Source of the DNA: Streptomyces sp. DvalAA-43
Lineage (GTDB): Bacteria > Actinomycetota > Actinomycetes > Streptomycetales > Streptomycetaceae
Direction: 5' to 3'
DNA length: 64,000 nt
NCBI RefSeq assembly: GCF_900091725.1
Contig: NZ_FMBW01000091.1
Span: 124,001 to 188,000 of the forward strand
Shown here: in pieces, positions 53,285 through 62,326 of the stretch
Numbering within the stretch: position 1 is the first letter of the stretch
How the letters are laid out: every line of letters begins with the position of its first letter
Notes under the pieces: generated by a model
Database searches by the model: none
The model's input: the letters and a program-made list of their open reading frames with translations, nothing else
Told to the model about the DNA's origin: nothing
Translations under genes and position numbers: made by a program

Positions 53285-54313
53285 ATGCGAATTGGTGTGC
53301 TCACCTCCGGCGGCGACTGCCCCGGCCTCAATGCCGTCATCCGTTCCGTCGTGCACCGCGCGGTGGTCGACCACGGCGACGAGGTCATCGGCTTCCACGA
53401 CGGGTGGAAGGGCCTCCTTGAGTGCGACTTCCGCAAGCTCGACCTCGACGCGGTCGGCGGCATCCTCGCCCGGGGCGGCACGATCCTCGGCTCCTCCCGG
53501 GTCCAGCCCGCCCATCTGCGCGGTGGCGTGGAACAGGCCAGGGGCCATGTCTCCGATCTCGGTCTCGACGCGATCATCCCGATCGGCGGCGAGGGCACGC
53601 TGAAAGCGGCCAATCTGCTCTCCGAGGCGGGTCTGCCGATCGTCGGCGTACCGAAGACCATAGACAACGACATCGCCTCCACGGACGTGACCTTCGGCTT
53701 CGACACCGCCGTCGGTGTCGCGACGGAGGCGCTCGACCGGCTGAAGACGACCGCCGAGTCGCACCAGCGGGTGCTGATCGTCGAGGTCATGGGCCGTCAC
53801 ACCGGCTGGATCGCCCTGCACTCGGGCATGGCGGCCGGCGCGCACGCCATCGTCGTGCCGGAGCGCCCGTTCGACATCGACGAGCTGACCGAGGTGGTCG
53901 GGGAGCGTTTCTCGGCCGGCAAGAAGTTCGCCATCGTGGTCGTCGCCGAGGGCGCCAAGCCCCGCGAGGGCTCGTCCATGGAGATCGAGCAGGGCACCAA
54001 GGACATCTACGGGCACGAGCGATTCGCCGGCCTGGCCACGCGACTCTCCAGCGAGCTGGAGCGGCGACTCGGCAAGGAGGCCCGCCCGGTGATCCTCGGC
54101 CATGTGCAGCGCGGCGGTACGCCGACCGCGTACGACCGGGTGCTCGCCACCCGCTTCGGCTGGCACGCGGTGGAGGCGGCGCACCGCGGTGAGTTCGGCA
54201 TGATGACGGCGCTGCGCGGCACGGACATCGTGATGGTGCCGCTGGGCCGGGCCGTGGAGACGCTGAAGACCGTCCCGGCCGAGCGGTACGCCGAGGCCGA
54301 GTGCGTGCTCTGA
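53285..54313 (+). CDS. pfkA: 6-phosphofructokinase
   Basis: A 342-aa PfkA with GVLTSGGDCPGLNAVIR, the nucleotide loop GGEGTLKAA, the catalytic PKTIDNDI and the fructose-6-phosphate contacts MGRHTGWIA. GGEGT instead of GGDGS is the usual sequence of actinobacterial mixed-lineage (ATP/PPi-related) enzymes; a definite phosphoryl donor cannot be assigned from this. ATG 53285 opens the conserved strand. It is followed by a strong terminator. Confidence 0.93.
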   Translation: MRIGVLTSGGDCPGLNAVIRSVVHRAVVDHGDEVIGFHDGWKGLLECDFRKLDLDAVGGILARGGTILGSSRVQPAHLRGGVEQARGHVSDLGLDAIIPIGGEGTLKAANLLSEAGLPIVGVPKTIDNDIASTDVTFGFDTAVGVATEALDRLKTTAESHQRVLIVEVMGRHTGWIALHSGMAAGAHAIVVPERPFDIDELTEVVGERFSAGKKFAIVVVAEGAKPREGSSMEIEQGTKDIYGHERFAGLATRLSSELERRLGKEARPVILGHVQRGGTPTAYDRVLATRFGWHAVEAAHRGEFGMMTALRGTDIVMVPLGRAVETLKTVPAERYAEAECVL

Positions 54314-54331
54314 GCGACACCCCGTCCGACG

Positions 54332-54367
54332 AACCGCCCCCGGTCGCAGCCGCGACCGGGGGCGGTT
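54332..54367 (+). terminator. Intrinsic terminator after pfkA
   Basis: A perfect 16-bp stem (54332-54347 with 54352-54367) and a 4-nt loop begin 18 bp after the pfkA stop and are followed by CTA-rich sequence. Confidence 0.88.
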
Positions 54368-54424
54368 CTACTCTGGTCGGGACAACCGGCACGAAACGGG
54401 GACGTCCCCAGCAGGAGTGAACAG

Positions 54425-55375
54425 ATGGATCACAGCGGGCACGGCATGGACATGGACCTGCCGCCGTTCACGCTGGGACGTGGGCTCCAATTCTCCGCGG
54501 ACCCGTTCTTCCTCATCGGCTGCGTCCTCGCCATCGGCCTGTACACGTACGCCGTGCTGCGGCTGCGCAGACGCGGGGACAGCTGGCCGGCCGGCCGGAT
54601 CGTGTTCTTCGTCGTCGGTGTGCTGAGCATCGCCCTGGTGATGTGCACCAAGCTCAACGACTACGGCATGGTCATGTTCAGTGTGCACATGGTGCAGCAC
54701 ATGGTGATCAGCATGCTGTCGCCGATCCTGCTGCTGCTGGGTGCTCCGGTGACCCTGACGCTGCGCGCGCTGCCGGTCGCGGGCCGTGGCCGCACCGGCC
54801 CGCGTGAGCTGCTGCTCAAGCTGCTGCACAGCCGGTACATGAAGGTCATCACGCATCCGGTCTTCACGATCCCGCTCTTCATCGCCAGCCTGTACGGCCT
54901 GTACTTCACCCCGCTCTTCGATTTCCTGATGGGCTCGAAGACCGGTCACATCGCGATGATGGTGCACTTCCTCGCGGTCGGCCTGGTGTTCTTCTGGCCG
55001 ATCATGGGCGTCGACCCGGGGCCGCACCGGCCCGGCTATGTGATGCGGATGCTGGAGCTGTTCGCCGGGATGCCGTTCCACGCGTTCTTCGGCATCGCGC
55101 TGATGATGGCGACGACGCCGATGGTGGGGACGTACCAGCATCCGCCGGCCTCGCTGGGCATCGACGCGCTGAGCGACCAGGGCTGGGCGGGCGGGATCGC
55201 CTGGGCCTTCAGCGAGATCCCGTCGGTGCTGGTGCTGATCGCGCTGGTCTTCCAGTGGTACCGCTCCGAGCAGCGGACGGCGAAGCGCTCCGACCGCGCG
55301 GCCGACCGCGACGGTGACCAGGAGTTGCAGGCGTACAACGCCTATCTCGCCTCATTGCAGGCGCGCGGGCGGTAG
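54425..55375 (+). CDS. CtaG/caa3-type cytochrome oxidase assembly membrane protein
   Basis: A 316-aa polytopic protein with about seven membrane helices and the CtaG_Cox1 pattern: VHMVQHMVISMLSPILLLLG, HPVFTIPLFIASLYGLYF and MMVHFLAVGLVFFWPI. A His/Met-rich N-terminus (MDHSGHGMDMDL) is likely to bind copper. The family assists copper delivery to cytochrome oxidase. ATG 54425 follows AGGAG. Confidence 0.88.
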   Translation: MDHSGHGMDMDLPPFTLGRGLQFSADPFFLIGCVLAIGLYTYAVLRLRRRGDSWPAGRIVFFVVGVLSIALVMCTKLNDYGMVMFSVHMVQHMVISMLSPILLLLGAPVTLTLRALPVAGRGRTGPRELLLKLLHSRYMKVITHPVFTIPLFIASLYGLYFTPLFDFLMGSKTGHIAMMVHFLAVGLVFFWPIMGVDPGPHRPGYVMRMLELFAGMPFHAFFGIALMMATTPMVGTYQHPPASLGIDALSDQGWAGGIAWAFSEIPSVLVLIALVFQWYRSEQRTAKRSDRAADRDGDQELQAYNAYLASLQARGR

Positions 55376-55441
55376 CGGTGGAGCCGCCTCAGGGGTGACG
55401 ATGGCATCCACGGCCGCACGGCCGGCGAGGAGGGTGCGGGC

Positions 55442-55600
55442 ATGTCCGGATCCACGAAGGCCATGGGAGTGCTCACGCTGACGGCCCTGGTCGTGGTCAC
55501 CGCGTACACGGTGGCGCTGGGGAGCAGCGGCTGGCTCTGGTTCGGCTGGGTGGTGCTCGGCCTGATCACCCTGGGGATGGCGGCGACGCGCCAGTCCTGA
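55442..55600 (+). CDS. 52-aa small membrane protein
   Basis: The peptide has two hydrophobic helices (VLTLTALVVVTAYTVAL and WFGWVVLGLITLGMAA) separated by GSSGWL, ending ATRQS. A GAGGAGG ribosome site lies upstream of ATG 55442. It follows the CtaG-like gene by 66 bp and may be co-transcribed; a terminator follows at 55651. Function unknown. Confidence 0.75.
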   Translation: MSGSTKAMGVLTLTALVVVTAYTVALGSSGWLWFGWVVLGLITLGMAATRQS

Positions 55601-55650
55601 GCCACGGCCCTCGCCACCCCCTTACCGGCCGGGAACCAGAACGCGTTCCG

Positions 55651-55682
55651 ACGCCCCCTCCATCCGTCGATGGAGGGGGCGT
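55651..55682 (+). terminator. Intrinsic terminator
   Basis: ACGCCCCCTCCATC (55651-55664) pairs perfectly with 55669-55682 over a 4-nt loop, 50 bp after the small membrane protein gene. Confidence 0.85.
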
Positions 55683-55703
55683 CCGCCGTCCCGCACCGAT
55701 TCA

Positions 55704-55760
55704 ACTCTTGACAGGTGCGCGTCACTGCGTCACCTTGGGAGCGCTCCCACAGTCAAGAGT
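55704..55760 (+). promoter_or_regulatory. CebR operator (cellulase promoter region)
   Basis: TGGGAGCGCTCCCA (55736-55749) is the exact 14-bp palindrome bound by CebR, the LacI-family repressor released by cello-oligosaccharides. A TTGACA (55708-55713) lies 22 bp upstream; the -10 is weak. The operator is framed by ACTCTTGAC (55704-55712) and its complement GTCAAGAGT (55752-55760), so the whole block is a nested inverted repeat that includes the -35. The operator lies 271 bp before the GH6 ATG, leaving a long untranslated leader. Confidence 0.85.
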
Positions 55761-56020
55761 CGCACACAGGGACGGTCGTGCGTCCGGCTGCGGGAGCGTT
55801 CCTGAAGGCCGGGTTCCGTCGTCCGCGGGACCCGTTCCGCACCGTGCGCACTCCGCTCCTCGCCCGGCACCTCTCCCCCACCACGCCACACCGATGGTCA
55901 CCCCCCGCACCGGGGGCGCGGTGTGGGGCAGCGCACCCCGAGCCGCTGCCCCGGTCACGACACATCCCCGAGGCCCGTGGACCGACCACCCACGGGCACC
56001 CGAGAAAACTTGGAGCCGCA

Positions 56021-57391
56021 ATGAGAAGGACAGGCACCACTTCGCGCGGAACACGCCGAAGGCTCGCCGCGCTCTCCGCCCTCGCGCTGGGCGCGGCGCT
56101 GACGGTCGCCCTTCCCGCACCGGCGTCGGCGGCCGGCCGGGTCGACAACCCCTACGCGGGCGCCACCCCCTATGTGAACCCCGACTGGTCCGCCAGGGCC
56201 GCCGCCGAACCGGGCGGCGGAGCCATCGCCGACGAACCCTCGTTCGTCTGGATGGACCGCATCGCCGCCATCGCGGGCACGGCGGGCGCACGGGGGCTGC
56301 GCGCGCATCTCGACACGGCACTGGCACAGGGCGCCGACCTGTTCCAGGTGGTCGTCTACGACCTGCCGGGCCGGGACTGCGCCGCGCTGGCCTCCAACGG
56401 CGAGCTCGGAGCCACCGAGATCGACCGGTACAAGAACGAGTACATCGACCCCATCGCCGACATCCTCGCCGACCCGGCCTACGCCGGACTGCGCATCGTC
56501 ACCCTCATCGAGCCGGACTCGCTGCCGAACCTGGTGACCAACGCCGGCGGCTCGGACGGCTCCACCGAGGCCTGCGCGACCATGAAGGCGAACGGAAACT
56601 ACGAGAAGGGCGTCGGCTACGCCCTGCACACCCTGGGGGCGATCCCCAACGTCTACAACTACGTCGATGCCGCCCACCACGGCTGGCTCGGCTGGGACTC
56701 CAATTTCGTACCGGCGGCGCAGGAGTTCAAGAAGGCCGCCACCACGGAAGGGGCGGCGGTCTCCGACGTCCACGGATTCATCGTCAACACGGCCAACTAC
56801 TCGGCCCTGAAGGAGCCCTACGTCAAGATCACCGACACGGTGAACGGAACGACGGTACGCCAGTCCAAGTGGGTGGACTGGAACTACTACGTCGATGAGT
56901 TGTCGTTCGCCCAGGCACTGCGCACCGAGCTGGTGAACCAGGGCTTCGCCTCGGACATCGGCATGCTGATCGACACCGCGCGCAACGGCTGGGGCGGCTC
57001 CGCCCGGCCCACCGCCGCGGGGCCGCTGACCGGTGTGGACGCCTATGTCGACGGCGGCCGGGTGGACCGGCGCATCCATGCCGGCAACTGGTGCAACCAG
57101 AGCGGCGCGGGGATCGGCGAACGGCCGGCCGCCGCCCCCGAGCCGGGCATCGACGCCTATGTCTGGGCGAAGCCGCCGGGCGAGTCGGACGGCAACAGCC
57201 AGCCCGTCGACAACGACGAGGGCAAGGGCTTCGACCGGATGTGCGATCCGACGTACACCGGGAACGGCCGCAACGGCCACAACCCGTCCGGAGCCCTGCC
57301 GGGTGCCCCGCTCGCGGGCCACTGGTTCTCGGCGCAGTTCCAGGAGCTGGTGCGCAATGCCTACCCGCCGCTGAACGGCGGGAGCGCCTGA
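56021..57391 (+). CDS. Secreted GH6 cellulase/cellobiohydrolase
   Basis: A 456-aa protein with a basic signal peptide cleaved near ASA-A38. The GH6 catalytic residues are visible: YDLPGRDC with D119 and LIEPDSLPN with D166. DAAHHGWLGWDSN and VWAKPPGESDGN are further conserved GH6 blocks, and the loops CNQSGAGIGERP fit the exo-acting (cellobiohydrolase) type. No carbohydrate-binding module is attached. ATG 56021 follows TTGGAG. Regulation by CebR is indicated by the upstream operator. Confidence 0.93.
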   Translation: MRRTGTTSRGTRRRLAALSALALGAALTVALPAPASAAGRVDNPYAGATPYVNPDWSARAAAEPGGGAIADEPSFVWMDRIAAIAGTAGARGLRAHLDTALAQGADLFQVVVYDLPGRDCAALASNGELGATEIDRYKNEYIDPIADILADPAYAGLRIVTLIEPDSLPNLVTNAGGSDGSTEACATMKANGNYEKGVGYALHTLGAIPNVYNYVDAAHHGWLGWDSNFVPAAQEFKKAATTEGAAVSDVHGFIVNTANYSALKEPYVKITDTVNGTTVRQSKWVDWNYYVDELSFAQALRTELVNQGFASDIGMLIDTARNGWGGSARPTAAGPLTGVDAYVDGGRVDRRIHAGNWCNQSGAGIGERPAAAPEPGIDAYVWAKPPGESDGNSQPVDNDEGKGFDRMCDPTYTGNGRNGHNPSGALPGAPLAGHWFSAQFQELVRNAYPPLNGGSA

Positions 57392-57442
57392 CCCCGGCAC
57401 AGCCCTCTCCGGGCAGGTGGTGACGCCCGCCCGGACACGGAT

Positions 57443-57472
57443 CGCCCCCTGTCGCTCCGGCGGCAGGGGGCG
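57443..57472. terminator. Terminator hairpin between converging genes
   Basis: CGCCCCCTGTCGC (57443-57455) pairs with 57460-57472 with a single G-T wobble and a 4-nt loop, between the GH6 and PhoD stops. Confidence 0.78.
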
Positions 57473-57483
57473 GTCGCGTTCCC

Positions 57484-59088
57484 TCAGGCCTGCTGGAGTC
57501 CCGGGTGGCCGGCCTCGGTCACGTAGGAGGTCCGGGTCGAGACGGGCGCGCCGGGGGTGGTGACGTACGGGAGCACCCGGAAGTCGGCTCGGCACTGCTC
57601 CCGGGTCAGTGAGCAGCGTACGTAGCCACGCTGGAAATTGGTGAACTTGATGTGGTCGTTGGCGGCGAGCAGCTTGGCGCCGGAGGGGTCCAGATCCGTC
57701 CCGTCCTTGGTGGTGGAGATGGACGAGCCGACGAATTCGACGCCGAGCGTGGGCGACCCCGGGTCGTCGAAGTCCTGCTTGAGGTTGGCGGCGAGGTGGC
57801 GGTGCATGTCGCCGGTGAGGACGACGGGGTTGCTCACGCTGCGGTCGGTGAGCTGCTTGAACAGCCGTCGGCGGGCGTCCACGTAGCCGTCCCAGAAGTC
57901 CATCACAAAGGCCTGGCCGGGGCCGGGGTCGGTGTCGACCTGGGTCACGGGGATCTGCTGGGAGATCATGTTCCACGTCGTGTCGGAACGTCCGAGGCCG
58001 TTGTACAGCCACTGCTCCTGTTCGGGTCCGAGGATGGTACGGCCGGGCGTCAGCCGTTCGTCGCAGCCGCTCCTGGTACCGTCGCCGCAGGGCTGGTCGT
58101 CGCGGAAGAGGCGGGTGTCGAGGATGTGGAAGGTGGCCATCCGCCCGTAGCGCAGTCGGCGGTACATCCGGGCCTCGAAGCCGTTGGGCTTGTTCGGCAG
58201 CCGCAGCGGCAGGTGTTCGTAGTACGCCTGGAAGGCGGCCGCGGCGCGTTCGCGGAAGACCGCCGGGTCCTGGTCGGGTTCGTTGTCCGCCTTGGACTTG
58301 TCGCCCGCCCAGTTGTCCTCGACCTCGTGGTCGTCCCAGACCAGGGCGAACGGGTGGGCCTGGTGGGCGGCGATCAGGTCGGGGTCGAAGCGGTGGAGGG
58401 CGTGGCGGTTGCGGTACTGGACGAGGTTCATCGGCTCGGGCCGCAGTTCGGCCGCGACGGGGACGTTGCGTACGCCGCCCATGGCGTCGATGGCGTTCTC
58501 GTAGATGTAGTCGCCGAGGTGCAGGACCAGGTCGACGTCCTCCTCCGCGAGGTGCCGGTAGGCGGTGTAGAAACCCTCGAACCACGCCTGGCAGGAGACG
58601 AAGGCGAAGTCGAGCTCCTTGGGCCGGCTGGTCGGCGGGGGTGCGGTGCGGGTACGACCGACGGGGCTGAGCACGCCGCCGGCCCGGAAGCGGTAGTAGT
58701 AGTGCCGGTCGGGCTGGAGTCCGGAGACCTCGACATGGACGGAGTGGGCGAGTTCGGGCACCGCGCGGGCCTGTCCCCGGCGTACGACGGAGCGGAAGCG
58801 GTCGTCGCGGGCCACCTCCCACTGCACGTCGACGGCGGACGGCGGCATGCCTCCGGTTCCGTCGGGCGCGAGGGGCTGGGGGGCCAGTCGGGTCCACAGC
58901 ACGACCCCGTCCGGCCACGGGTCGCCGGAGGCCACCCCCAGGGTGAACGGGTTCTCGTGGAAGAGTGTGTCGCCCCAGGCCCTGCCCGCCGACAGACCGG
59001 CCGCGGCCAGGGCGATGCCGACCGTTCCGCCGAGCATCGACCGTCTTCCGAACACTCCAGTACCACCTGACCCACTGTTCATTTGCAT
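57484..59088 (-). CDS. phoD: Tat-exported PhoD-type alkaline phosphatase/phosphodiesterase
   Basis: About 534 aa. A twin-arginine signal (GRRSMLGGTVGIALAAAGL) leads to an N-terminal fibronectin-like domain (FTLGVASGDPWPDGVVLWTR). The metallophosphatase core follows: DFAFVSCQAW, VLHLGDYIYE, ALVWDDHEVEDNWAG and VVLTGDMHRHLAANL. These are the Fe/Ca ligand motifs of PhoD. ATG 59088 is used; ATG 59082 is nearby. It scavenges phosphate from extracellular esters. Confidence 0.93.
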   Translation of the reverse strand: MQMNSGSGGTGVFGRRSMLGGTVGIALAAAGLSAGRAWGDTLFHENPFTLGVASGDPWPDGVVLWTRLAPQPLAPDGTGGMPPSAVDVQWEVARDDRFRSVVRRGQARAVPELAHSVHVEVSGLQPDRHYYYRFRAGGVLSPVGRTRTAPPPTSRPKELDFAFVSCQAWFEGFYTAYRHLAEEDVDLVLHLGDYIYENAIDAMGGVRNVPVAAELRPEPMNLVQYRNRHALHRFDPDLIAAHQAHPFALVWDDHEVEDNWAGDKSKADNEPDQDPAVFRERAAAAFQAYYEHLPLRLPNKPNGFEARMYRRLRYGRMATFHILDTRLFRDDQPCGDGTRSGCDERLTPGRTILGPEQEQWLYNGLGRSDTTWNMISQQIPVTQVDTDPGPGQAFVMDFWDGYVDARRRLFKQLTDRSVSNPVVLTGDMHRHLAANLKQDFDDPGSPTLGVEFVGSSISTTKDGTDLDPSGAKLLAANDHIKFTNFQRGYVRCSLTREQCRADFRVLPYVTTPGAPVSTRTSYVTEAGHPGLQQA

Positions 59089-59303
59089 GAAACTCGTCCC
59101 TTCGTCGAACGGAATTCCGTCCGGTACGAGGTGGGATCGGCGCGTGATTTCACGCCCGTCCATGTGGTAATCACAGCGTGAATATCACAAGGGAATCATG
59201 CGCCACAAGACTAGCCACGCATGGTCATTTTGCCGTTCACAGGTGGTTAGTTGGGGATACACCAACCATTTTCGCCATGGTCGACGACAGACCGGCACCA
59301 CCC

Positions 59304-59332
59304 TTGACACCCCTCGGAGCTGCTCATAGTCT
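59304..59332 (+). promoter_or_regulatory. Promoter of the rhamnosidase/transporter operon
   Basis: TTGACA (59304-59309) and TAGTCT (59327-59332) are spaced by exactly 17 bp, the best sigma-HrdB match seen in the window. A TAACGTTA palindrome (59347-59354) just after the probable start site is a candidate LacI/DeoR-type operator. The 307-bp divergent gap to phoD holds no gene. Confidence 0.7.
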
Positions 59333-59395
59333 CCACGCCACAGAATTAACGTTAGATTTCACATCGGGAAATTCGGTACGACGGAAGGACGTGCT

Positions 59396-62326
59396 GTGTC
59401 CGGTTCCCCGGCAGCGGGTGTACCCGCCCGCCATCCCGCCGAGGGCCGGACGGCGGGCCGTCCTGGCGTCCGGACTCTGCGGCCGTACGCGCTGCGCTGC
59501 GAGCACCGCATCACCCCGCTGGGCATCGACCAACCCGCGCCCCGGCTGTCCTGGCGTCTGGCCTCCGACCTCCGGGGTGACGACCCGGTGGCGTACCGGG
59601 TCCGTGTCACCGAGGACGCCGGGGACCTGGAGGACGGCGGCCGGCTTCTCTGGGACACCGGCCGGGTCGCCGATCCCGGCGCCACGGCCGTCGACTACGC
59701 GGGCCCGGCGCTCCCCGGCCGTACCCGTTTCCACTGGCGGGTCTCGGTGTGGCCGGCCGGATCGGATGCGCCGTCCGAGGCCGACTCGTGGTTCGAGACC
59801 GGTTTCACCCGGGCGGACGAGTGGTGTGCCGCGTGGATCGCCCAGGGCCCGTGTCCGGTCGACGTCATGGACGCCCCCACCGAGGGCGAGTTCGCGCTCG
59901 ACGACCACGGGCTCGCCCCGTGCCCCCTGTTGCGCCACTCCTTCACCGCGCCCGCCGGTGCCCGGGGCCGCGTCCATGTCAGCGCGCACGGTCTGTACGA
60001 GCTGCGGCTCAACGGCGAACGGGTCGGTGACGCCGAGCTGGCCCCCGGCTGGACCGACTACCGCCACCGCGTCCAGTACCAGACGTACGACGTCACCGCC
60101 CTGCTGCGGGAGGGCGAGAACGTCCTCGCGGCCACCGTCGCCGACGGCTGGTGGAGCGGCTTCGTGGGCTTCGAGCCGCGCCGGTCCGGGGCGCACTACG
60201 GTTCGTCCCCCCAGTTCCTGGCCGAACTCCACCTGACCGGGCCGGACGGCCGGGCCTCCGTCGTCGCCACCGACGGGACCTGGCGCACCGGCACGGGCGC
60301 GATCCGCCACGCCGATCTGCTGAAGGGCGAATGCCACGATCTGCGGCGTGCCGCCGACGGCTGGGAGCTGCCCGGTTTCGACGACTCCGGCTGGCCCCGG
60401 GCGCTGGTCGCGGGGGCCGATCACCACCTGCTGGTGGCATCCGTCGACGAGCCCGTCCGGGCGATGGCCGAGCTGCGGCCGTACTCGGTCGAACGTGTCC
60501 TGCCCGGCACCCATGTCGTCGACTTCGGCCAGAACCTCGCCGGGCGGATCAGGCTGAAGGTCCGTCATCTCGCCGCCGGGGCCCGGGTGGTGATCCGGCA
60601 CGCCGAGGTGCTGGACGGGTCGGGGCGGCTGTACACGGCCAATCTGCGCACCGCGGCCGCGACCGACGTGCTCATCGGGGACGGCCGCGAGCACATCGTC
60701 TTCGAGCCGCGCTTCACGTATCACGGGTTCCGGTACGCGGAGATCAGCGGTGTGCCCGAGCTGGCCGAGTCGGATGTCGTCGCCGTGGCGCTGCACAGCG
60801 ACACCCCGTGGGCCGGGGAGTTCGACTGCTCGGACGCCGAGCTGAGGCGGCTGCACGACTGTGTGGCATGGGGGCAGCGCTCGAACTTCGTCAGCGTGCC
60901 CACCGACTGTCCGCAGCGCGACGAGCGGCTCGGCTGGCTGGCCGACGCGCAGGTCTTCCTCCCGACGGCCGCGCTCAACGCGGACGTCGCCGCGTTCTTC
61001 ACCAAGTGGCTGCGCGACATCGATGACGCCCGCACCCCCGACGGCGGGTTCACCAATGTCGCCCCGCGTCTCGTGGGCGTCGCCGACGAGGGCGCGCCCG
61101 GCTGGGCGGACGCGGGGGTGATCATTCCGTGGCATCTGTACCGCGTCTACGACGATCCCCGGTTCCTCGCCCGGTCCCTGGAGGCGATGTGCGCCTGGGT
61201 CGATCTGATCCACCGCCACAATCCGGACCTGGTCTGGCGCCACCGGGTGGGCCCGCACTTCTCCGACTGGCTCGCTCCGGGCACCCCCACCCCCCGTGAG
61301 GTCGTCGCCACCGCGTACTTCGCGCACAGTGCCCGGCTCACCGCACGGGCCGCAGAGGTCCTGGGGCGGAAGGATGCCGGGGAGCGCTACCACCGGCTGG
61401 CGGACGACATCCGCCGTACGTTCGCCGAGCGCTTCGTCACCGCCGAGGAAGCCGACGCCGAGGTCGCGGACGGAGTCTCCGTGCGGGTCGCGGGCGACAC
61501 GCAGACCGGGTATCTCCTCGCGCTCGCCTTCGAGCTGCTGCCCGACGCTCTCGTCGGTGCCGCCGCCCGCCGGCTCGCCGCGCTCGTCGAGTCGGCCGGT
61601 CCCGCGCTGCTGACCGGCTTCCTCGGGGTGGCGCTCGCCGCGCCCGTCCTCGATGCCCATGGCCGGGCCGATCTCGCCCATGCGCTGCTGCTCCGCGACG
61701 AGGTGCCGTCGTGGCGGTTTCCGCTGCGGCACGGCGCCACGACGATCTGGGAGCGCTGGGACGGGTGGACGCCCGACACCGGATTCCGGGCGCCGTCAAT
61801 GAATTCCTTCAACCACTACGCGCTCGGCTCGGTCGGCGAGTGGCTGTACCGCGGTGTCGCCGGACTGGACCAGGCGCCGGACTCCACGGGCTACCGGAAG
61901 CTGCGGATCCGGCCGCGCCCCGGTGGCCTCCGCCACGCGAGCGCCCGCCACGAGTCGGTCCGCGGCACCGTCACGGTGACCTGGGAGCGGCACGACGGCC
62001 GGATCGCGCTGCGCGTCCTGGTGCCGCCCGGCGCCACCGCCGAGGTGTACCTGCCGACGACGGACCCCGGTTCGGTCCGTGAATCGGGGCTGGTGCCGAG
62101 CGCCGACGACCCCCACATCGTGTTCGTCTCGGCCGCCTTCGACCACGTGCTCTACCGCGTGTCCTCGGGCGCCTACCGCTTCACCGCGACCCATCCCCCG
62201 GTGGGCGGCCGTGCCGGGACGCCCGAGGCGGCCCGGCCGCGGCCGTCGCTCACCCCGAGCCGACGCACATCGGAACCGGCGGCGAAACCTTCGTTCGCCC
62301 GTTCGTACGAGGAGGACACACCATGA
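59396..62326 (+). CDS. GH78 alpha-L-rhamnosidase (cytoplasmic)
   Basis: A 976-aa GH78 enzyme: N-terminal beta domains, FGQNLAGRIRLKV, the catalytic-acid block DCPQRDERLGWLADAQ, TTIWERWDGW and NSFNHYALGSVGEWLYR. No signal peptide is present, so rhamnosides would be cut after import. GTG 59396 follows AAGGAC. The stop overlaps the binding-protein ATG (ATGA), coupling hydrolysis and uptake. A Pro/Arg/Ser-rich tail of ~40 residues after the last beta strand is extra. Confidence 0.92.
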   Translation: MSGSPAAGVPARHPAEGRTAGRPGVRTLRPYALRCEHRITPLGIDQPAPRLSWRLASDLRGDDPVAYRVRVTEDAGDLEDGGRLLWDTGRVADPGATAVDYAGPALPGRTRFHWRVSVWPAGSDAPSEADSWFETGFTRADEWCAAWIAQGPCPVDVMDAPTEGEFALDDHGLAPCPLLRHSFTAPAGARGRVHVSAHGLYELRLNGERVGDAELAPGWTDYRHRVQYQTYDVTALLREGENVLAATVADGWWSGFVGFEPRRSGAHYGSSPQFLAELHLTGPDGRASVVATDGTWRTGTGAIRHADLLKGECHDLRRAADGWELPGFDDSGWPRALVAGADHHLLVASVDEPVRAMAELRPYSVERVLPGTHVVDFGQNLAGRIRLKVRHLAAGARVVIRHAEVLDGSGRLYTANLRTAAATDVLIGDGREHIVFEPRFTYHGFRYAEISGVPELAESDVVAVALHSDTPWAGEFDCSDAELRRLHDCVAWGQRSNFVSVPTDCPQRDERLGWLADAQVFLPTAALNADVAAFFTKWLRDIDDARTPDGGFTNVAPRLVGVADEGAPGWADAGVIIPWHLYRVYDDPRFLARSLEAMCAWVDLIHRHNPDLVWRHRVGPHFSDWLAPGTPTPREVVATAYFAHSARLTARAAEVLGRKDAGERYHRLADDIRRTFAERFVTAEEADAEVADGVSVRVAGDTQTGYLLALAFELLPDALVGAAARRLAALVESAGPALLTGFLGVALAAPVLDAHGRADLAHALLLRDEVPSWRFPLRHGATTIWERWDGWTPDTGFRAPSMNSFNHYALGSVGEWLYRGVAGLDQAPDSTGYRKLRIRPRPGGLRHASARHESVRGTVTVTWERHDGRIALRVLVPPGATAEVYLPTTDPGSVRESGLVPSADDPHIVFVSAAFDHVLYRVSSGAYRFTATHPPVGGRAGTPEAARPRPSLTPSRRTSEPAAKPSFARSYEEDTP

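Noticed and set aside
55955..58918. A 987-codon minus-strand open frame opposite the GH6 gene and overlapping phoD in another frame
   Set aside because: Low-complexity Arg/Pro/Gly/Val composition; both overlapping genes have catalytic motifs and signal peptides in their own frames.
59230..59275. Possible PHO box (GTTCACAGGTG followed by GTTAGTTGGGG) upstream of phoD
   Set aside because: Only one of the two 11-bp units fits the consensus, and the orientation is opposite to phoD; too weak to call.
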